Assembly (NCBI GenBank): GCA_964599635.1
Contig: CAZRGM010000003.1
Span: forward strand, 1 to 64,000
Source of the DNA: WJMT01 sp964599635
Lineage (GTDB): Bacteria; Acidobacteriota; Aminicenantia; Aminicenantales; Aminicenantaceae
Length of the DNA: 64,000 nucleotides
Reading direction: 5' to 3'
The translations under genes and the position numbers were made by a program. The notes under the pieces are model-generated. The model was not told the origin of the DNA and did not search any database. It was given only the letters and a program-made list of their open reading frames with translations. Shown here in pieces: positions 8,192 to 16,968 of the stretch. Position 1 is the first letter of the stretch. The number at the start of each line of letters is the position of its first letter.

Positions 8192-9868
8192 ATGATAAAA
8201 CCATATTACTTTATCAGTTTTCTGGCCGGGATTGGCTTCCTTTTAAGCTTAAGCTGTTCCCAAAATCAAGAATCAGAAAAAACCTCTTCTGAACCAGCTG
8301 TAGGAGAAAAAGGGATGGTGAGTTCAGCTCATCCTATAGCTACACAAGCTGGATTGGATATTTTACGTGAAGGAGGAAATGCCTTTGATGCAGCTGTGGC
8401 CGTGGCTGCGGTTCTTAATGTCGTGGAACCCGCTATGTCCGGCATGGGAGGATACGGGACCATCCTAATCTATGATGCGGAAAAGGAGGAGGCACGATTT
8501 CTCAATCCCAGCAGCCGAATTCCACGAGCTGTGGATTCTGACGTCTTTCGAGCACCGACACCCGATTATCTTGAGAACCGCCGGGGAGCTAAATCTGTTT
8601 CCACCCCGGGAAATGTCCATGCCTGGGAATCCATGTCAAGGGAATACGGCCAACTTGAATGGAAAAAGCTTTTTAAACCCGCCATTCATGCAGCTGAGCG
8701 GGGATTTGAAATCAGCTCCAGTCTGTCACATCTCATAAAAAGAGCTTTTTCTTCATATCCTGCTCATGCCCAGGCTTTTTACGGCCGAAACAAAAATCCT
8801 TTAAAAGAAGGGGAGACGCTTATCCAAAAAGACCTTGCCCGCTCTCTTAAACTCGTTGCCCATCAGGGTTCCTCTGTGTTCTATGAAGGAGAAATCGCTC
8901 AGGCTATTGACAAAGCTATGAATGAAGCCCAAGGTTTTCTCTCCATTCATGACCTCAAAGCAGATAAAGCCGAATGGTGGGAGCCCATCAGCATCTCTTA
9001 CCGCGGTTATGATGTCATCACCGCTTCACCCCCTGCAACCGCCTTTCCCTCCTTAATCCGTTTGGGCATGATGAGCCGGTTTGACAGCAAGTCTCTCAAA
9101 CACAATTCCGCAGAATATCTCCACCGCTTTGCTGAGGTCACAAAACACGCTTTCTGGTGCCGCCTAGCTTATGCCGGTGACCCGGATTTCACTCTGCCTC
9201 CTTTAGACCGGCTGCTTTCCGAATCCTACTGGGAGAAAGAGGTCCAAAAGATTGACCTGAAGAGGGCCCGGCCTTTTCAATACCCTGGAGTCTCTGAAAA
9301 CAGAGACACTCACACCACGCATTTCGTAGCGGCTGACCAATGGGGCAACATTGTTTGTGCCACCCAGACTTTGGGCAACGCGTTTGGAAGCCGGATCATG
9401 CCGGAAGGCACAGGGATCTGGCTCAACAATTCATTGGCATACTGCACATTCGAACCTGAGGGCAACCCCATGGATGCCCACGCAGGTCATCATAAACTAT
9501 CCGGTGACTGTCCCACTCTGATCATTAAGCACGGAAAGCCCTGGGCTGCCCTTGGCACACCCGGAGGACACACCATCGGACAAACGGTTCCCCAGATGGT
9601 GATAAATCTTATTGATTTTGAGATGGACATCCAAAAGGCTATCAATGCCCCGAGGATCAGCTTTATAGAGCCCAATTATCTGGCAGTTGAAAAAGGCATA
9701 TCTAAAGAAGTTCAAGAGAGTCTAAAACAATGGGGACATGATGTTCGGGAAGTCCAGGGTCTCGGAAATGCTCATAGTCTCACCATTCAGTACAATTCCA
9801 GAGGAAAACCCATCCGATTTACCGGGGGGGCCGATCCAAGAGGAGAGGGTCTGGCTAAAGGATTTTAA
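8192..9868 (+). CDS. ggt: Gamma-glutamyltransferase, lipoprotein type
   Basis: A 558-residue exported enzyme that cleaves gamma-glutamyl bonds (glutathione and gamma-glutamyl peptides) by hydrolysis or transpeptidation. The N-terminus is a lipoprotein signal with Cys22 (LLSLSCSQ). The large-subunit motif SSAHPIATQAGLDILREGG is near residue 45. The autoprocessing site is HTTHFVAADQWGN near residue 373, where the first Thr of the TTH pair is expected to become the N-terminal nucleophile of the small subunit. The glycine-rich GTPGGHTIGQ loop follows near 455. All the main family features are present and the length is normal. It stands alone on the plus strand; 228 bases without a clear gene follow it. 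Confidence 0.9.
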   Translation: MIKPYYFISFLAGIGFLLSLSCSQNQESEKTSSEPAVGEKGMVSSAHPIATQAGLDILREGGNAFDAAVAVAAVLNVVEPAMSGMGGYGTILIYDAEKEEARFLNPSSRIPRAVDSDVFRAPTPDYLENRRGAKSVSTPGNVHAWESMSREYGQLEWKKLFKPAIHAAERGFEISSSLSHLIKRAFSSYPAHAQAFYGRNKNPLKEGETLIQKDLARSLKLVAHQGSSVFYEGEIAQAIDKAMNEAQGFLSIHDLKADKAEWWEPISISYRGYDVITASPPATAFPSLIRLGMMSRFDSKSLKHNSAEYLHRFAEVTKHAFWCRLAYAGDPDFTLPPLDRLLSESYWEKEVQKIDLKRARPFQYPGVSENRDTHTTHFVAADQWGNIVCATQTLGNAFGSRIMPEGTGIWLNNSLAYCTFEPEGNPMDAHAGHHKLSGDCPTLIIKHGKPWAALGTPGGHTIGQTVPQMVINLIDFEMDIQKAINAPRISFIEPNYLAVEKGISKEVQESLKQWGHDVREVQGLGNAHSLTIQYNSRGKPIRFTGGADPRGEGLAKGF

Positions 9869-10096
9869 TTCTTAATGGAGCCGATCATATCAGGAATCCT
9901 ATGATGATGTAATGGGGGATAGCTGATTATAGATAACTTTTCCAATCTCCGGTAAATGGATTCAAAATCTTTGTGCCCAAGATAGGGGACATTTTAGCAT
10001 TGCAGTTGATGGGGACACTTTTGCTTTGTTATCACAGGAGGAATATTTTTTATTGACTGGAAACAGCTTTTTTTAGTAATAAGAAAGGAGGGCAAC

Positions 10097-10933
10097 ATGA
10101 GACTGACGGTACTCGTTGACAACAACACACTCATCGACAGGTATTTTCTTGCAGAACCGGGGGTCTCTTTCTATATCGAACAAGGAGAAAAACGCATCCT
10201 TTTAGATGTCGGCTATTCAGACATCTTCTTAAAAAACGCTCAAAAAATGAATGTTGAGCTGCGGGATTTAGACTATGTGGTTCTCTCCCACGGACATCTG
10301 GATCATACGTGGGGATTAGACCCTCTGGTCAAACTTTACACAGAATCTCAAATTGAAGACATCCCTCATAACAGGCCCACAGTCCTGGCACATCCTTTGG
10401 CTTTCTTTTCTAAAAAATTAGACAATATGGAAATCGGATCTCTTGTTTCTCAAGATAAATTGTCTCAAAACTTCCCGCTCAAAATGAGTCAAGATCCTGT
10501 ATGGCTTACAGATAAAATTCTCTTTCTTGGTGAGATTGAAAGAAAGAATGATTTTGAGGGTAAAACTCCCATAGGATCCATCCTGAAACCAGAAGGGGAA
10601 GAGCCTGATTATCTCTATGATGACACAGCTTTAGCCTATAAGTCCCCCAAGGGCCTGGTCGTCATCACGGGATGCTCGCATTCGGGAATCTGCAATATCG
10701 TGGAGCAGGCAAAAAAACTCTGTGAGGAAGAGAGCGTTATTGACATAATAGGTGGGCTTCATCTTCTCTATCCTTCAAAAGAACAGCTTCAGGGAACTCT
10801 GGAATATATGGAGAATCTCAATCCAAAACAGGTGCATGCGTGTCACTGCACTGATTTAAACTCGAAGATCGCCTTATCCAAAGTGGTCAATCTTAAAGAA
10901 GTGGGTGTAGGCCTTGTGCTTGAGTATGAATAA
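10097..10933 (+). CDS. Metallo-beta-lactamase-fold hydrolase, dihydropterin phosphate synthase-like
   Basis: A 278-residue cytoplasmic protein with a strong AAAGGAGGGCAAC ribosome binding site. It has the MBL metal-binding motif HGHLDH at residues 65-70, and then GCSHSGICNIVEQAK near 193 and HACHCTD near 251. This arrangement, including the late Cys/His pairs, is that of the COG1237 family, which contains enzymes annotated as ribofuranosylaminobenzene-5'-phosphate synthases of methanopterin biosynthesis and many bacterial members of unknown substrate. Nothing in the neighbourhood points to methanopterin, so the substrate is left open. A secreted relative is encoded at 20624-21436. Confidence 0.75.
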   Translation: MRLTVLVDNNTLIDRYFLAEPGVSFYIEQGEKRILLDVGYSDIFLKNAQKMNVELRDLDYVVLSHGHLDHTWGLDPLVKLYTESQIEDIPHNRPTVLAHPLAFFSKKLDNMEIGSLVSQDKLSQNFPLKMSQDPVWLTDKILFLGEIERKNDFEGKTPIGSILKPEGEEPDYLYDDTALAYKSPKGLVVITGCSHSGICNIVEQAKKLCEEESVIDIIGGLHLLYPSKEQLQGTLEYMENLNPKQVHACHCTDLNSKIALSKVVNLKEVGVGLVLEYE

Positions 10934-11081
10934 GAGAAAATCGGTTTAATTTTGCGGATCGGGTAGGGGATTGATCAACATCTGTTTAACTAGTTTTTAA
11001 TAAATATAACATTTATTTATATTTTATTTTATTTTTACTAATTTATATAATATATTATTATATATAACTAAAGGGAAATAA

Positions 11082-12242
11082 ATGGATTACCCAAAAAAAT
11101 TGGGGGAACTTTTAAGAAAAGAACGGGAATCTTTGGATCTGACGCTAACTGAAGTATCCAAAAAATTGAATTTCAATCATTACCAGACCCTCAGCAGCAT
11201 CGAAATAGGGGAGAGGGAGGTCAAAGCTTGGGAACTGGCCAAATTAGCTGAGATTTACGGCAGAGACATTGATTATTTCTTGAATTTAGACGATCCGAAG
11301 GAAAAAGCTCGGATTCTCTGGAAAAGTCCGGAAGAAAGCACTCAAAAAAATCTTCTAGAGGGGCAGTTCCTTTTGATCTGCCGGCAGTATCAAAAACTTA
11401 TCGAACTTCTTGGGGAAAATGAATTGATCAATGCGAACTTAAAGTTTAAAATAAGCAAACATGAACTTCTTTCTAGTAATGGATTTAAATACGTGGAAGA
11501 TCTGGCCTCCCATTACAGCTATCTTTTAAATTTGGGATCCCTGCCGGCTTATTCTTTAACTCAAATATTAGAAGAAAAAATGGGCATCAAGGTCATCTTT
11601 CTGCCTATGGCTTCTGATATTTCACAAGGATGCACTGTTGATCCAAAATTTGGAATGGCAGCTTTGATCAATGAAAATAATGCCCCCTGGAGGCGTTCTT
11701 TTGACCTGTGCTGCACGTTTTTCCATCTTTTGACCTGGAACCTCTTTACAGAAGAAGAAATTTATCAGAATCAAAAAATAGGGGAGAGCCGTGTGGTGCA
11801 ATTAGCTTATGCGTTTGCTGCGGCGCTTCTTCTTCCGGAAAAAGAGCTCAGAGATGAGTTTGAGAAGATGGCTGATGATAAATCAATATCTATTCTTGAT
11901 TTGGTCCAGATCGCCCGGGATTTCAATGTTCCTCTTGAGGTCCTGATCCATAGATCAATCCGTTTGCATCTTCTGGATAAAGAAAAAATTAAAGAGAAAC
12001 TTGAAAATGAAGATCTCCTAGATTTTGACAAAAAATACCGACATTCTCGCTGGGTTGAAACCAATAAACCTCATTTATCCGCAAGAAACAATTCTTTAGC
12101 GATAAAAGCCTTTCTATCAGGTAAAATCACAAAAGAGACCCTGGCTGACTGCGTGAATGAAAGCTACACCAAAATTCCTGCATTTTTAAGAAAATACGGA
12201 TATGAGGAAAACGAGAATTATTCTTTAGAATTAAAAACCTAA
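11082..12242 (+). CDS. XRE-family regulator with degenerate ImmA/IrrE-like domain
   Basis: A 386-residue protein. Residues 1-70 form an XRE helix-turn-helix (KLGELLRKERESLDLTLTEV, then SSIEIGEREVKAWELAKLA). Further on, a region lines up with the ImmA/IrrE metallopeptidase domain: INENNAPWRRSFDL, then CCTFFHLLTW at about 210-219, then AYAFAAALLLPEKEL. In active members the core reads AHELGH; here the first His and the Glu are replaced by Cys and Thr and only the second His remains. The Glu normally found before the FAAxLLMP segment is also missing. It is thus a likely pseudo-protease that senses or binds rather than cuts. The ribosome binding site is AAAGGGA, and the promoter region is extremely AT-rich. 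It may regulate the neighbouring parAB genes. Confidence 0.75.
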   Translation: MDYPKKLGELLRKERESLDLTLTEVSKKLNFNHYQTLSSIEIGEREVKAWELAKLAEIYGRDIDYFLNLDDPKEKARILWKSPEESTQKNLLEGQFLLICRQYQKLIELLGENELINANLKFKISKHELLSSNGFKYVEDLASHYSYLLNLGSLPAYSLTQILEEKMGIKVIFLPMASDISQGCTVDPKFGMAALINENNAPWRRSFDLCCTFFHLLTWNLFTEEEIYQNQKIGESRVVQLAYAFAAALLLPEKELRDEFEKMADDKSISILDLVQIARDFNVPLEVLIHRSIRLHLLDKEKIKEKLENEDLLDFDKKYRHSRWVETNKPHLSARNNSLAIKAFLSGKITKETLADCVNESYTKIPAFLRKYGYEENENYSLELKT

Positions 12243-12258
12243 TAAATTTACTTATTAT

Positions 12259-12311
12259 TTTTCCACAGATGCACAAAATCTGAGCAAATCTAATATAAAA
12301 AGATATCCACA
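12259..12311 (+). other. DnaA-box-like pair in the XRE-parB gap
   Basis: TTTTCCACA at 12259-12267 matches the DnaA box consensus TTWTNCACA exactly. ATATCCACA at 12303-12311 has one mismatch. Both face the same way, 44 bases apart, in the AT-rich gap between two converging genes, next to a partition operon. Two boxes are too few to call an origin. Confidence 0.3.
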
Positions 12312-12415
12312 GGCTGTTAAAACTCACAACCTCTTTATTATCAATGATTTATCTATATGGGAAATATTGTGTCGCATAAGGTATATTATGTCAACTTTTA
12401 TTTATTTTTACTTTT

Positions 12416-13261
12416 TTATTCTTTTTCACTTTTTAATTTTTCCAACATCATTTCTAATATTTTAATAATCTCTTCTCTTCTGACTCTTCTTTTTCTGAAT
12501 TCAATTCTTACTTTAAATTCCTTATTTCCTTCTAGTTCGTACTGATATATATATTTTTTTATTTCTTCTCTTTTTTTCCCTTTGATTTCTTTTGATAATC
12601 TTCTCGTATCATCTCTTCTTAAATCCCTTTCTCTTATTGCATTGATTAATCTTCTCATGTCATCTTTATTATTTTGTTTCGCTATCTCCAGCAATGTTGA
12701 TCGACTCGATATTCCATATTCTTCGCATATTAATCTTATTTCTAATGGGATTCGGCTCAAACTTATCATTTCAGTCACTGTTGACCTTGCTTTTCCAAGT
12801 TTTTTTGAGATCTGATCATGACTGTATCCATAATTTTCCGACAAATATTTTAATCCATCTGATTCTTCAAATATATCCAAATCAAGCCTTTGCAAATTTT
12901 CTATGAGTGATATCTCTAAAGCTTCTGTATCGGTAACATTCATTACAATACATGGAATATCATCCAAATTCAGCCTTTTTGATGCGATGTACCTTCTTTC
13001 ACCTGCAATAATTTCATATTCATTATTTTTTGGCCTCACCAATATGGGTTCTAAAACTCCTTTTTCTTTTATCGAATTTATTAAATCTTCCATTTCTCCT
13101 AATTCATTTCTCGCTTGGTGAGGATTTGGAGATATTTTTTTCATACTGATAAGCCTTACTTGCTTCCCTGAAGATCTGCTTGATATTAAATCTACGAAAT
13201 GATCGTCATGCCTCATTTGAATAGAATCAGGAAGCCCGGTTTTTTTATTTCTTTTTTGCAC
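12416..13261 (-). CDS. parB: ParB/Spo0J-family chromosome or plasmid partition protein
   Basis: A 281-residue DNA-binding CTPase of the ParABS system. Residues 38-110 form the ParB N-terminal domain with the NPHQAR motif at 46-51 and the nucleotide-binding AGERRYIASKRL segment at 87-97. ENLQRLDLD at 121-129 is the second conserved box. A helix-turn-helix (SHDQISKKLGKARSTVTEMI) lies at 147-166. The C-terminus is basic and probably dimerises. The start overlaps the end of parA by 17 bases, so the two are translationally coupled. Codon use is strikingly AT-rich compared with surrounding genes, which suggests transfer from a plasmid or a different genome. Confidence 0.88.
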   Translation of the reverse strand: MQKRNKKTGLPDSIQMRHDDHFVDLISSRSSGKQVRLISMKKISPNPHQARNELGEMEDLINSIKEKGVLEPILVRPKNNEYEIIAGERRYIASKRLNLDDIPCIVMNVTDTEALEISLIENLQRLDLDIFEESDGLKYLSENYGYSHDQISKKLGKARSTVTEMISLSRIPLEIRLICEEYGISSRSTLLEIAKQNNKDDMRRLINAIRERDLRRDDTRRLSKEIKGKKREEIKKYIYQYELEGNKEFKVRIEFRKRRVRREEIIKILEMMLEKLKSEKE

Positions 13262-14012
13262 GATTCATGATCTCCTTGGCAACCTTTTTATATTGAATAG
13301 CTCCAATTGATTTCGGAGCAAATGTAAAAATGGACTCTTTATAGGCAGGACTTTCTTCGAGCTTAACACTTTTTGATATAACATTTTTAAATACTTTTTC
13401 TCCAAAAACACTTTTTATCCTTTTTTCAACATCCTTTGATATATTTGTTCTTTTGTCATGAAGCGTGATCAGGACCCCTAATATTTCAATGTTTGTATTG
13501 GCAACTCTTTTGACTTTTTCAATAGTTTCTAATAAATCATCAGTCCCTTCCAGACATAAATATGAAGATTGTATGGGTATGATGACCTTATCCGCAGCCA
13601 CAAGTGCGTTGATGGTAATCAATCCTAATGTTGGAGGTGTATCGATAATGATATAATCATATTTTCTTTTTATGCATTCTAATATATCTCTTAGCTTGAA
13701 ATGGGCATCAATTTCACCCAATAATGTTGATTCTAATTTTGCCATGGCTATTTTCGATATTGATATGTCTAACCCAGGAACTGTCGTTTTTTTAATGATT
13801 TCCTCAATGGACACATTGCTGTTGGCCATAACATCATATAATGACCTTTCATTCTTATCTAAATTTTTTGTGATTGATATGGTGCAGTTCGCTTGAGGAT
13901 CCGTATCGACCAGTAAGGTATTATTCCCTGAAAATGCCATGGCTGCTGAAATATTAATGGCTGTTGTGCTCTTCCCTACTCCCCCTTTTTGATTGGCTAT
14001 GGTTATAATCAA
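13245..14012 (-). CDS. parA: ParA/Soj-family partition ATPase
   Basis: A 255-residue deviant Walker-type ATPase. KGGVGKST is at residues 9-16 with the signature lysine of the ParA family, VDTDPQAN at 35-42 is Walker A', and DTPPTLGL at 124-131 is Walker B. There is no N-terminal DNA-binding domain, so it is the short chromosomal (Soj) or type Ib form. Translation appears to begin at TTG (14012), preceded by AAAGGAGAGGAACTGAATA. It is upstream of and overlaps parB. Base composition is low in GC, as for parB. The 364-base region upstream carries a perfect 20-bp palindrome and paired repeats that may be the centromere or operator. Confidence 0.88.
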   Translation of the reverse strand: MIITIANQKGGVGKSTTAINISAAMAFSGNNTLLVDTDPQANCTISITKNLDKNERSLYDVMANSNVSIEEIIKKTTVPGLDISISKIAMAKLESTLLGEIDAHFKLRDILECIKRKYDYIIIDTPPTLGLITINALVAADKVIIPIQSSYLCLEGTDDLLETIEKVKRVANTNIEILGVLITLHDKRTNISKDVEKRIKSVFGEKVFKNVISKSVKLEESPAYKESIFTFAPKSIGAIQYKKVAKEIMNRAKKK

Positions 14013-14376
14013 TATTCAGTTCCTCTCCTTTAATGAACGATATATTATATTGACCGGTTTTTCAATAAAAAAGTTAATTAAAATCAAAATATCCTGGATG
14101 ATTCAAGAGTTAAGATTATAATTTTAATGAAATTCAATTAAAGTTACAGAGAGGAAGCGTATGTCGGCCGGCCGACATATTTAATGGCGGAAGAAAACTT
14201 TATATAAATTTTTTATAAGACAAATAATACCAATTATTCATCCTATCCTTCAAACTCATCAGCCCCATAAACCGTTTCTTATAAAATCATTTAACTCCTT
14301 TATTATCAATAACATAAGATTATAATTCAAGAGTTATTTTGAATTTAATAAAATGGTCTATTTACAGAGAAGGTTT
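14013..14376. promoter_or_regulatory. parAB upstream region with repeats
   Basis: A gene-free AT-rich stretch upstream of parA. It holds TAAGATTATAATT twice (14111-14123, 14315-14327) and ATTCAAGAGTTA twice (14101-14112, 14325-14336). In both copies the two words touch or overlap, but in opposite order. CTTTATTATCAAT at 14298-14310 also occurs on the far side of parB at 12333-12345, in the same orientation. No canonical parS (GTTTCACGTGAAAC) is visible. The arrangement resembles the iteron-like sites near partition operons. Confidence 0.45.
14160..14179. promoter_or_regulatory. Perfect 20-bp GC-rich palindrome, candidate parS or operator
   Basis: TATGTCGGCCGGCCGACATA reads identically on both strands. 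It is a GC-rich island in a region of less than 30% GC, 148 bases upstream of parA. A palindrome of this length beside parAB is what a ParB site or a dimeric repressor operator looks like, though the sequence is unlike the common bacterial parS. Confidence 0.5.
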
Positions 14377-15936
14377 TTATTTTTTATTTGACGACTTGGA
14401 AGCAGTCCCAAAGGGGTAAAGCTTGTCAATAGGAGCGAATTGATAATCCAGGGCATCCAGTCGTGTCGTTCCTACCCATGGTCCGGGGGAATCCACAACT
14501 ATAATCGTCCTTCCATATCCTGTCTCATCAAATCCGCGACGGAAATGAATCCGAGATTTTAACACAAAGACATCAAATGCATCAGGTTCAATGGGCCCTA
14601 TCTTCAGCCGATCAACGGTTGTCACCTGTTCATAAGCCGGAGTTATGATAATCATATTCCCTTGACCGCATTCAATGGCAGCAACCCGGTCGTAAGACCA
14701 TGCTGAACCAAAGTATCTAATTGTTCCTTGAATTCGAACCGGATTCCCAGCTTGTTCCCCTGTAAAACCACCCACTTTCATGTCAAATGGATCCCCTGCT
14801 TCTGCCTCACGATCAGATAGAACTGAAAGCACATGTTCATCCCGTAAGCAGGCATAAAGAACACCGCCCACCTGCTTTTCAATAAGTTCCTGGAGAACCC
14901 ACGTGGCATCTCCCATACGATCGGAATAATCTGCCAAAACGACCGGAACCTGTCCTTCAGCCACAGCCAGGGTTGTCCGCGCGACAGCCTCATCCGGCAT
15001 GGGAAAATCTCCATGGGCAAACTCCTTTCTGCACTGCCAAAAGAAATCAGACATATCATCAGCAATTCGATCTGCCAAAGCCTGATCATTATGAGTTATG
15101 ACATGAACTGCGGCTCCTACATCAAGAACATCAGACCATGGGTAACCATAAAAGACGTTCACATAAACCCCGGGAATCCGGGCTTCCCATCGTCGAGCTC
15201 GTTCCATAATATCCATAGAAGGAGACCGTCCGGTCCACTGCAAAACCGTAGCTGTGATGATAGGCGGCTTTCGGGTTGCAGTGGTGGGGATATAATCTCC
15301 TTTCATGACCAACCGCAGGAATCTGGAAGCCCGTTCTCCTTGAATATAAGAGTCATAGTGAGGGTATCTTTTGACTACAAAAGCACCGTCCGCCCATTTG
15401 AGAAATTCCTCATCTTCATTTCCATGAAGGTCAAAAGTCGCTACAATCGGAACCTCCGGGCCCACTAATCCCCTTACCCGGCGTGCAATTTCAGCCTCGG
15501 GACGCGGGATATCCCGTACAGCCAGGGCCCCATGGAGAGACAAATAAACCCCATCTACAGGCATTTTAGAGTGCAAATCTTCCAGAATAAGCCCCATGAA
15601 GTGTTCAAAGCTTTCAAGTGAGTTCCAGCTTCTTGAAGATCCTCCAAACACTAAAAAAGGAGACGTTATCCCAACAAGCTCCATGTCATCAAATTCTCTG
15701 GATTGTTTAACAAAACCTCGAATGTAAGGGCCTGAATCCAGAACCTCATCTCCCTGGAGTACAGGACGGATTCTTGTCCAATCCTCTATTTCTGTGTCTC
15801 CTCCTGGACAAAATGTACAGGTCTCATGCTGATATCTTATGACCGCCACCCGAAAGTCTGATTCGGTTCCTGTGCAGCTCATGATCATCAGTTGAATAAG
15901 CAGAATAAAGACAATCTTAAAAAGATGATTTTTCAT
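14377..15936 (-). CDS. M81-family (MlrC-like) metallopeptidase, lipoprotein
   Basis: A 519-residue exported protein whose signal ends with Cys21 (MIMSCTGT), a lipobox. The MlrC family degrades linearised cyclic peptides such as microcystin in some bacteria; most members have unknown peptide substrates. Conserved metal and catalytic residues are visible: RYQHETCTF (Glu38), FDLHGN (Asp169, His171) and YPHYD (His193). The C-terminal half corresponds to the MlrC C-terminal domain. The start overlaps the end of the epimerase gene by 20 bases, and a GGGGGAG ribosome binding site lies within that gene's last codons, so expression is coupled. It is the last gene of a five-gene operon with a GH3 glycosidase and a sugar kinase. 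Confidence 0.82.
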   Translation of the reverse strand: MKNHLFKIVFILLIQLMIMSCTGTESDFRVAVIRYQHETCTFCPGGDTEIEDWTRIRPVLQGDEVLDSGPYIRGFVKQSREFDDMELVGITSPFLVFGGSSRSWNSLESFEHFMGLILEDLHSKMPVDGVYLSLHGALAVRDIPRPEAEIARRVRGLVGPEVPIVATFDLHGNEDEEFLKWADGAFVVKRYPHYDSYIQGERASRFLRLVMKGDYIPTTATRKPPIITATVLQWTGRSPSMDIMERARRWEARIPGVYVNVFYGYPWSDVLDVGAAVHVITHNDQALADRIADDMSDFFWQCRKEFAHGDFPMPDEAVARTTLAVAEGQVPVVLADYSDRMGDATWVLQELIEKQVGGVLYACLRDEHVLSVLSDREAEAGDPFDMKVGGFTGEQAGNPVRIQGTIRYFGSAWSYDRVAAIECGQGNMIIITPAYEQVTTVDRLKIGPIEPDAFDVFVLKSRIHFRRGFDETGYGRTIIVVDSPGPWVGTTRLDALDYQFAPIDKLYPFGTASKSSNKK

Positions 15937-16900
15937 GACTCCCCCCTCTTTTTTCCACCTGGTTTTTTATCCATGGGTAAGTTTGCTCAATCCCCTGTTT
16001 TAGAGAATATTTTGACTTCCACCCTATAGAACTGATGCGATCAATTTTAAAATTTCTGGCCGCAACTCCCACCGGGCCTTTGACATGTCTTATCTTGATC
16101 TCTTTATGAGCGACCTCTGCAATGGTTCTCACCAGATCATCCACAGAGACATATTCCTGACGGCCGATATTGACTCCATTCTCTAGATCTGAATGCATGA
16201 GCAAAAGAATGCCATCCAACATATCCTCTATATAAGTGTAAGATCTCATGGCTGTCCCATCTCCCCAAACTTCGATCTCTCCTCCATCCTCAGCCTCTGC
16301 GATCTTCCGGGACAAAGCCGCGGGTGCTTTTTCTCTTCCTCCCTGCCAGGTGCCTTCCGGGCCGTAACAGTTCTGAAACCGAGCCAGCCTCACTTTCAGT
16401 CCATATTTTCTTGCATAGGCCATGGCCATGCGCTCAGCATAAAGCTTTTCCCATCCGTATTCATTGTCGGGTAAGGCTGGATAGGCGTCCTCTTCGGAAA
16501 ACTCAGGCTCCTCATACTCCATATCTCTATAAACACAGGCAGAGGATGAAAAAAAGTATCTTTTCACTCCAGCATTCGCACTGGAATGAACCATATGTAT
16601 GTTGATCAAGGCACTGTTTCTCATGATTTCACACTCGGCAGAATGAATAAATCCCATCCCTCCCATATCAGCCGCCAACTGATAAACTTCATCAAAAGGC
16701 CTCTTTCTGCGAGAAATAACAGATCTTTCACAGTTTCCAGGTTTCCTGAGATCAAGCAGCATAAATTCATCGGCTTCGGTCTCTGAGAACTCGGGTTTTT
16801 TAAGGTCGACACCTCGGACCCAGTAACCTCTCTTCTTAAGTCTTTTTACCAGATGGCTCCCTATAAAACCACCCGCCCCGCATACTAAAGCTTCTCTCAT
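15917..16900 (-). CDS. NAD-dependent sugar epimerase, GDP-mannose 3,5-epimerase-like
   Basis: A 327-residue extended short-chain dehydrogenase. The Rossmann motif GAGGFIG is at residues 8-14, the Ser of SSSACVY is at 118-124, and the catalytic Tyr-Lys is YGWEK at 148-152. Segments such as AADMGGMGFIHSAE, ARFQNCYGPEGTWQGGREKA and WGDGTAMRSYTYIEDM closely follow plant-type GDP-mannose 3,5-epimerase, which makes GDP-L-galactose and GDP-L-gulose. Bacterial relatives may act on other nucleotide sugars, so only the family is firm. The ribosome binding site is GAAAGGAGAG. It sits in an operon between a GH3 glycosidase and the M81 peptidase. Confidence 0.82.
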   Translation of the reverse strand: MREALVCGAGGFIGSHLVKRLKKRGYWVRGVDLKKPEFSETEADEFMLLDLRKPGNCERSVISRRKRPFDEVYQLAADMGGMGFIHSAECEIMRNSALINIHMVHSSANAGVKRYFFSSSACVYRDMEYEEPEFSEEDAYPALPDNEYGWEKLYAERMAMAYARKYGLKVRLARFQNCYGPEGTWQGGREKAPAALSRKIAEAEDGGEIEVWGDGTAMRSYTYIEDMLDGILLLMHSDLENGVNIGRQEYVSVDDLVRTIAEVAHKEIKIRHVKGPVGVAARNFKIDRISSIGWKSKYSLKQGIEQTYPWIKNQVEKRGGSHEKSSF

Positions 16901-16968
16901 TTGTTTCTCTCCTTTCTCTACCTGAATAATTTACCTGACCAAATCATCCATTTTCTATTAACCATTGA

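Noticed and set aside
9869..10096. Short open frames after ggt
   Set aside because: One frame contains a plausible-looking peptide ending LTGNSFF but has no start signal and matches no family I recognise. Left as non-coding.
12243..14376. Canonical parS site near parAB
   Set aside because: No GTTTCACGTGAAAC-like word was found there or elsewhere in the window. Only a different GC-rich palindrome is present.
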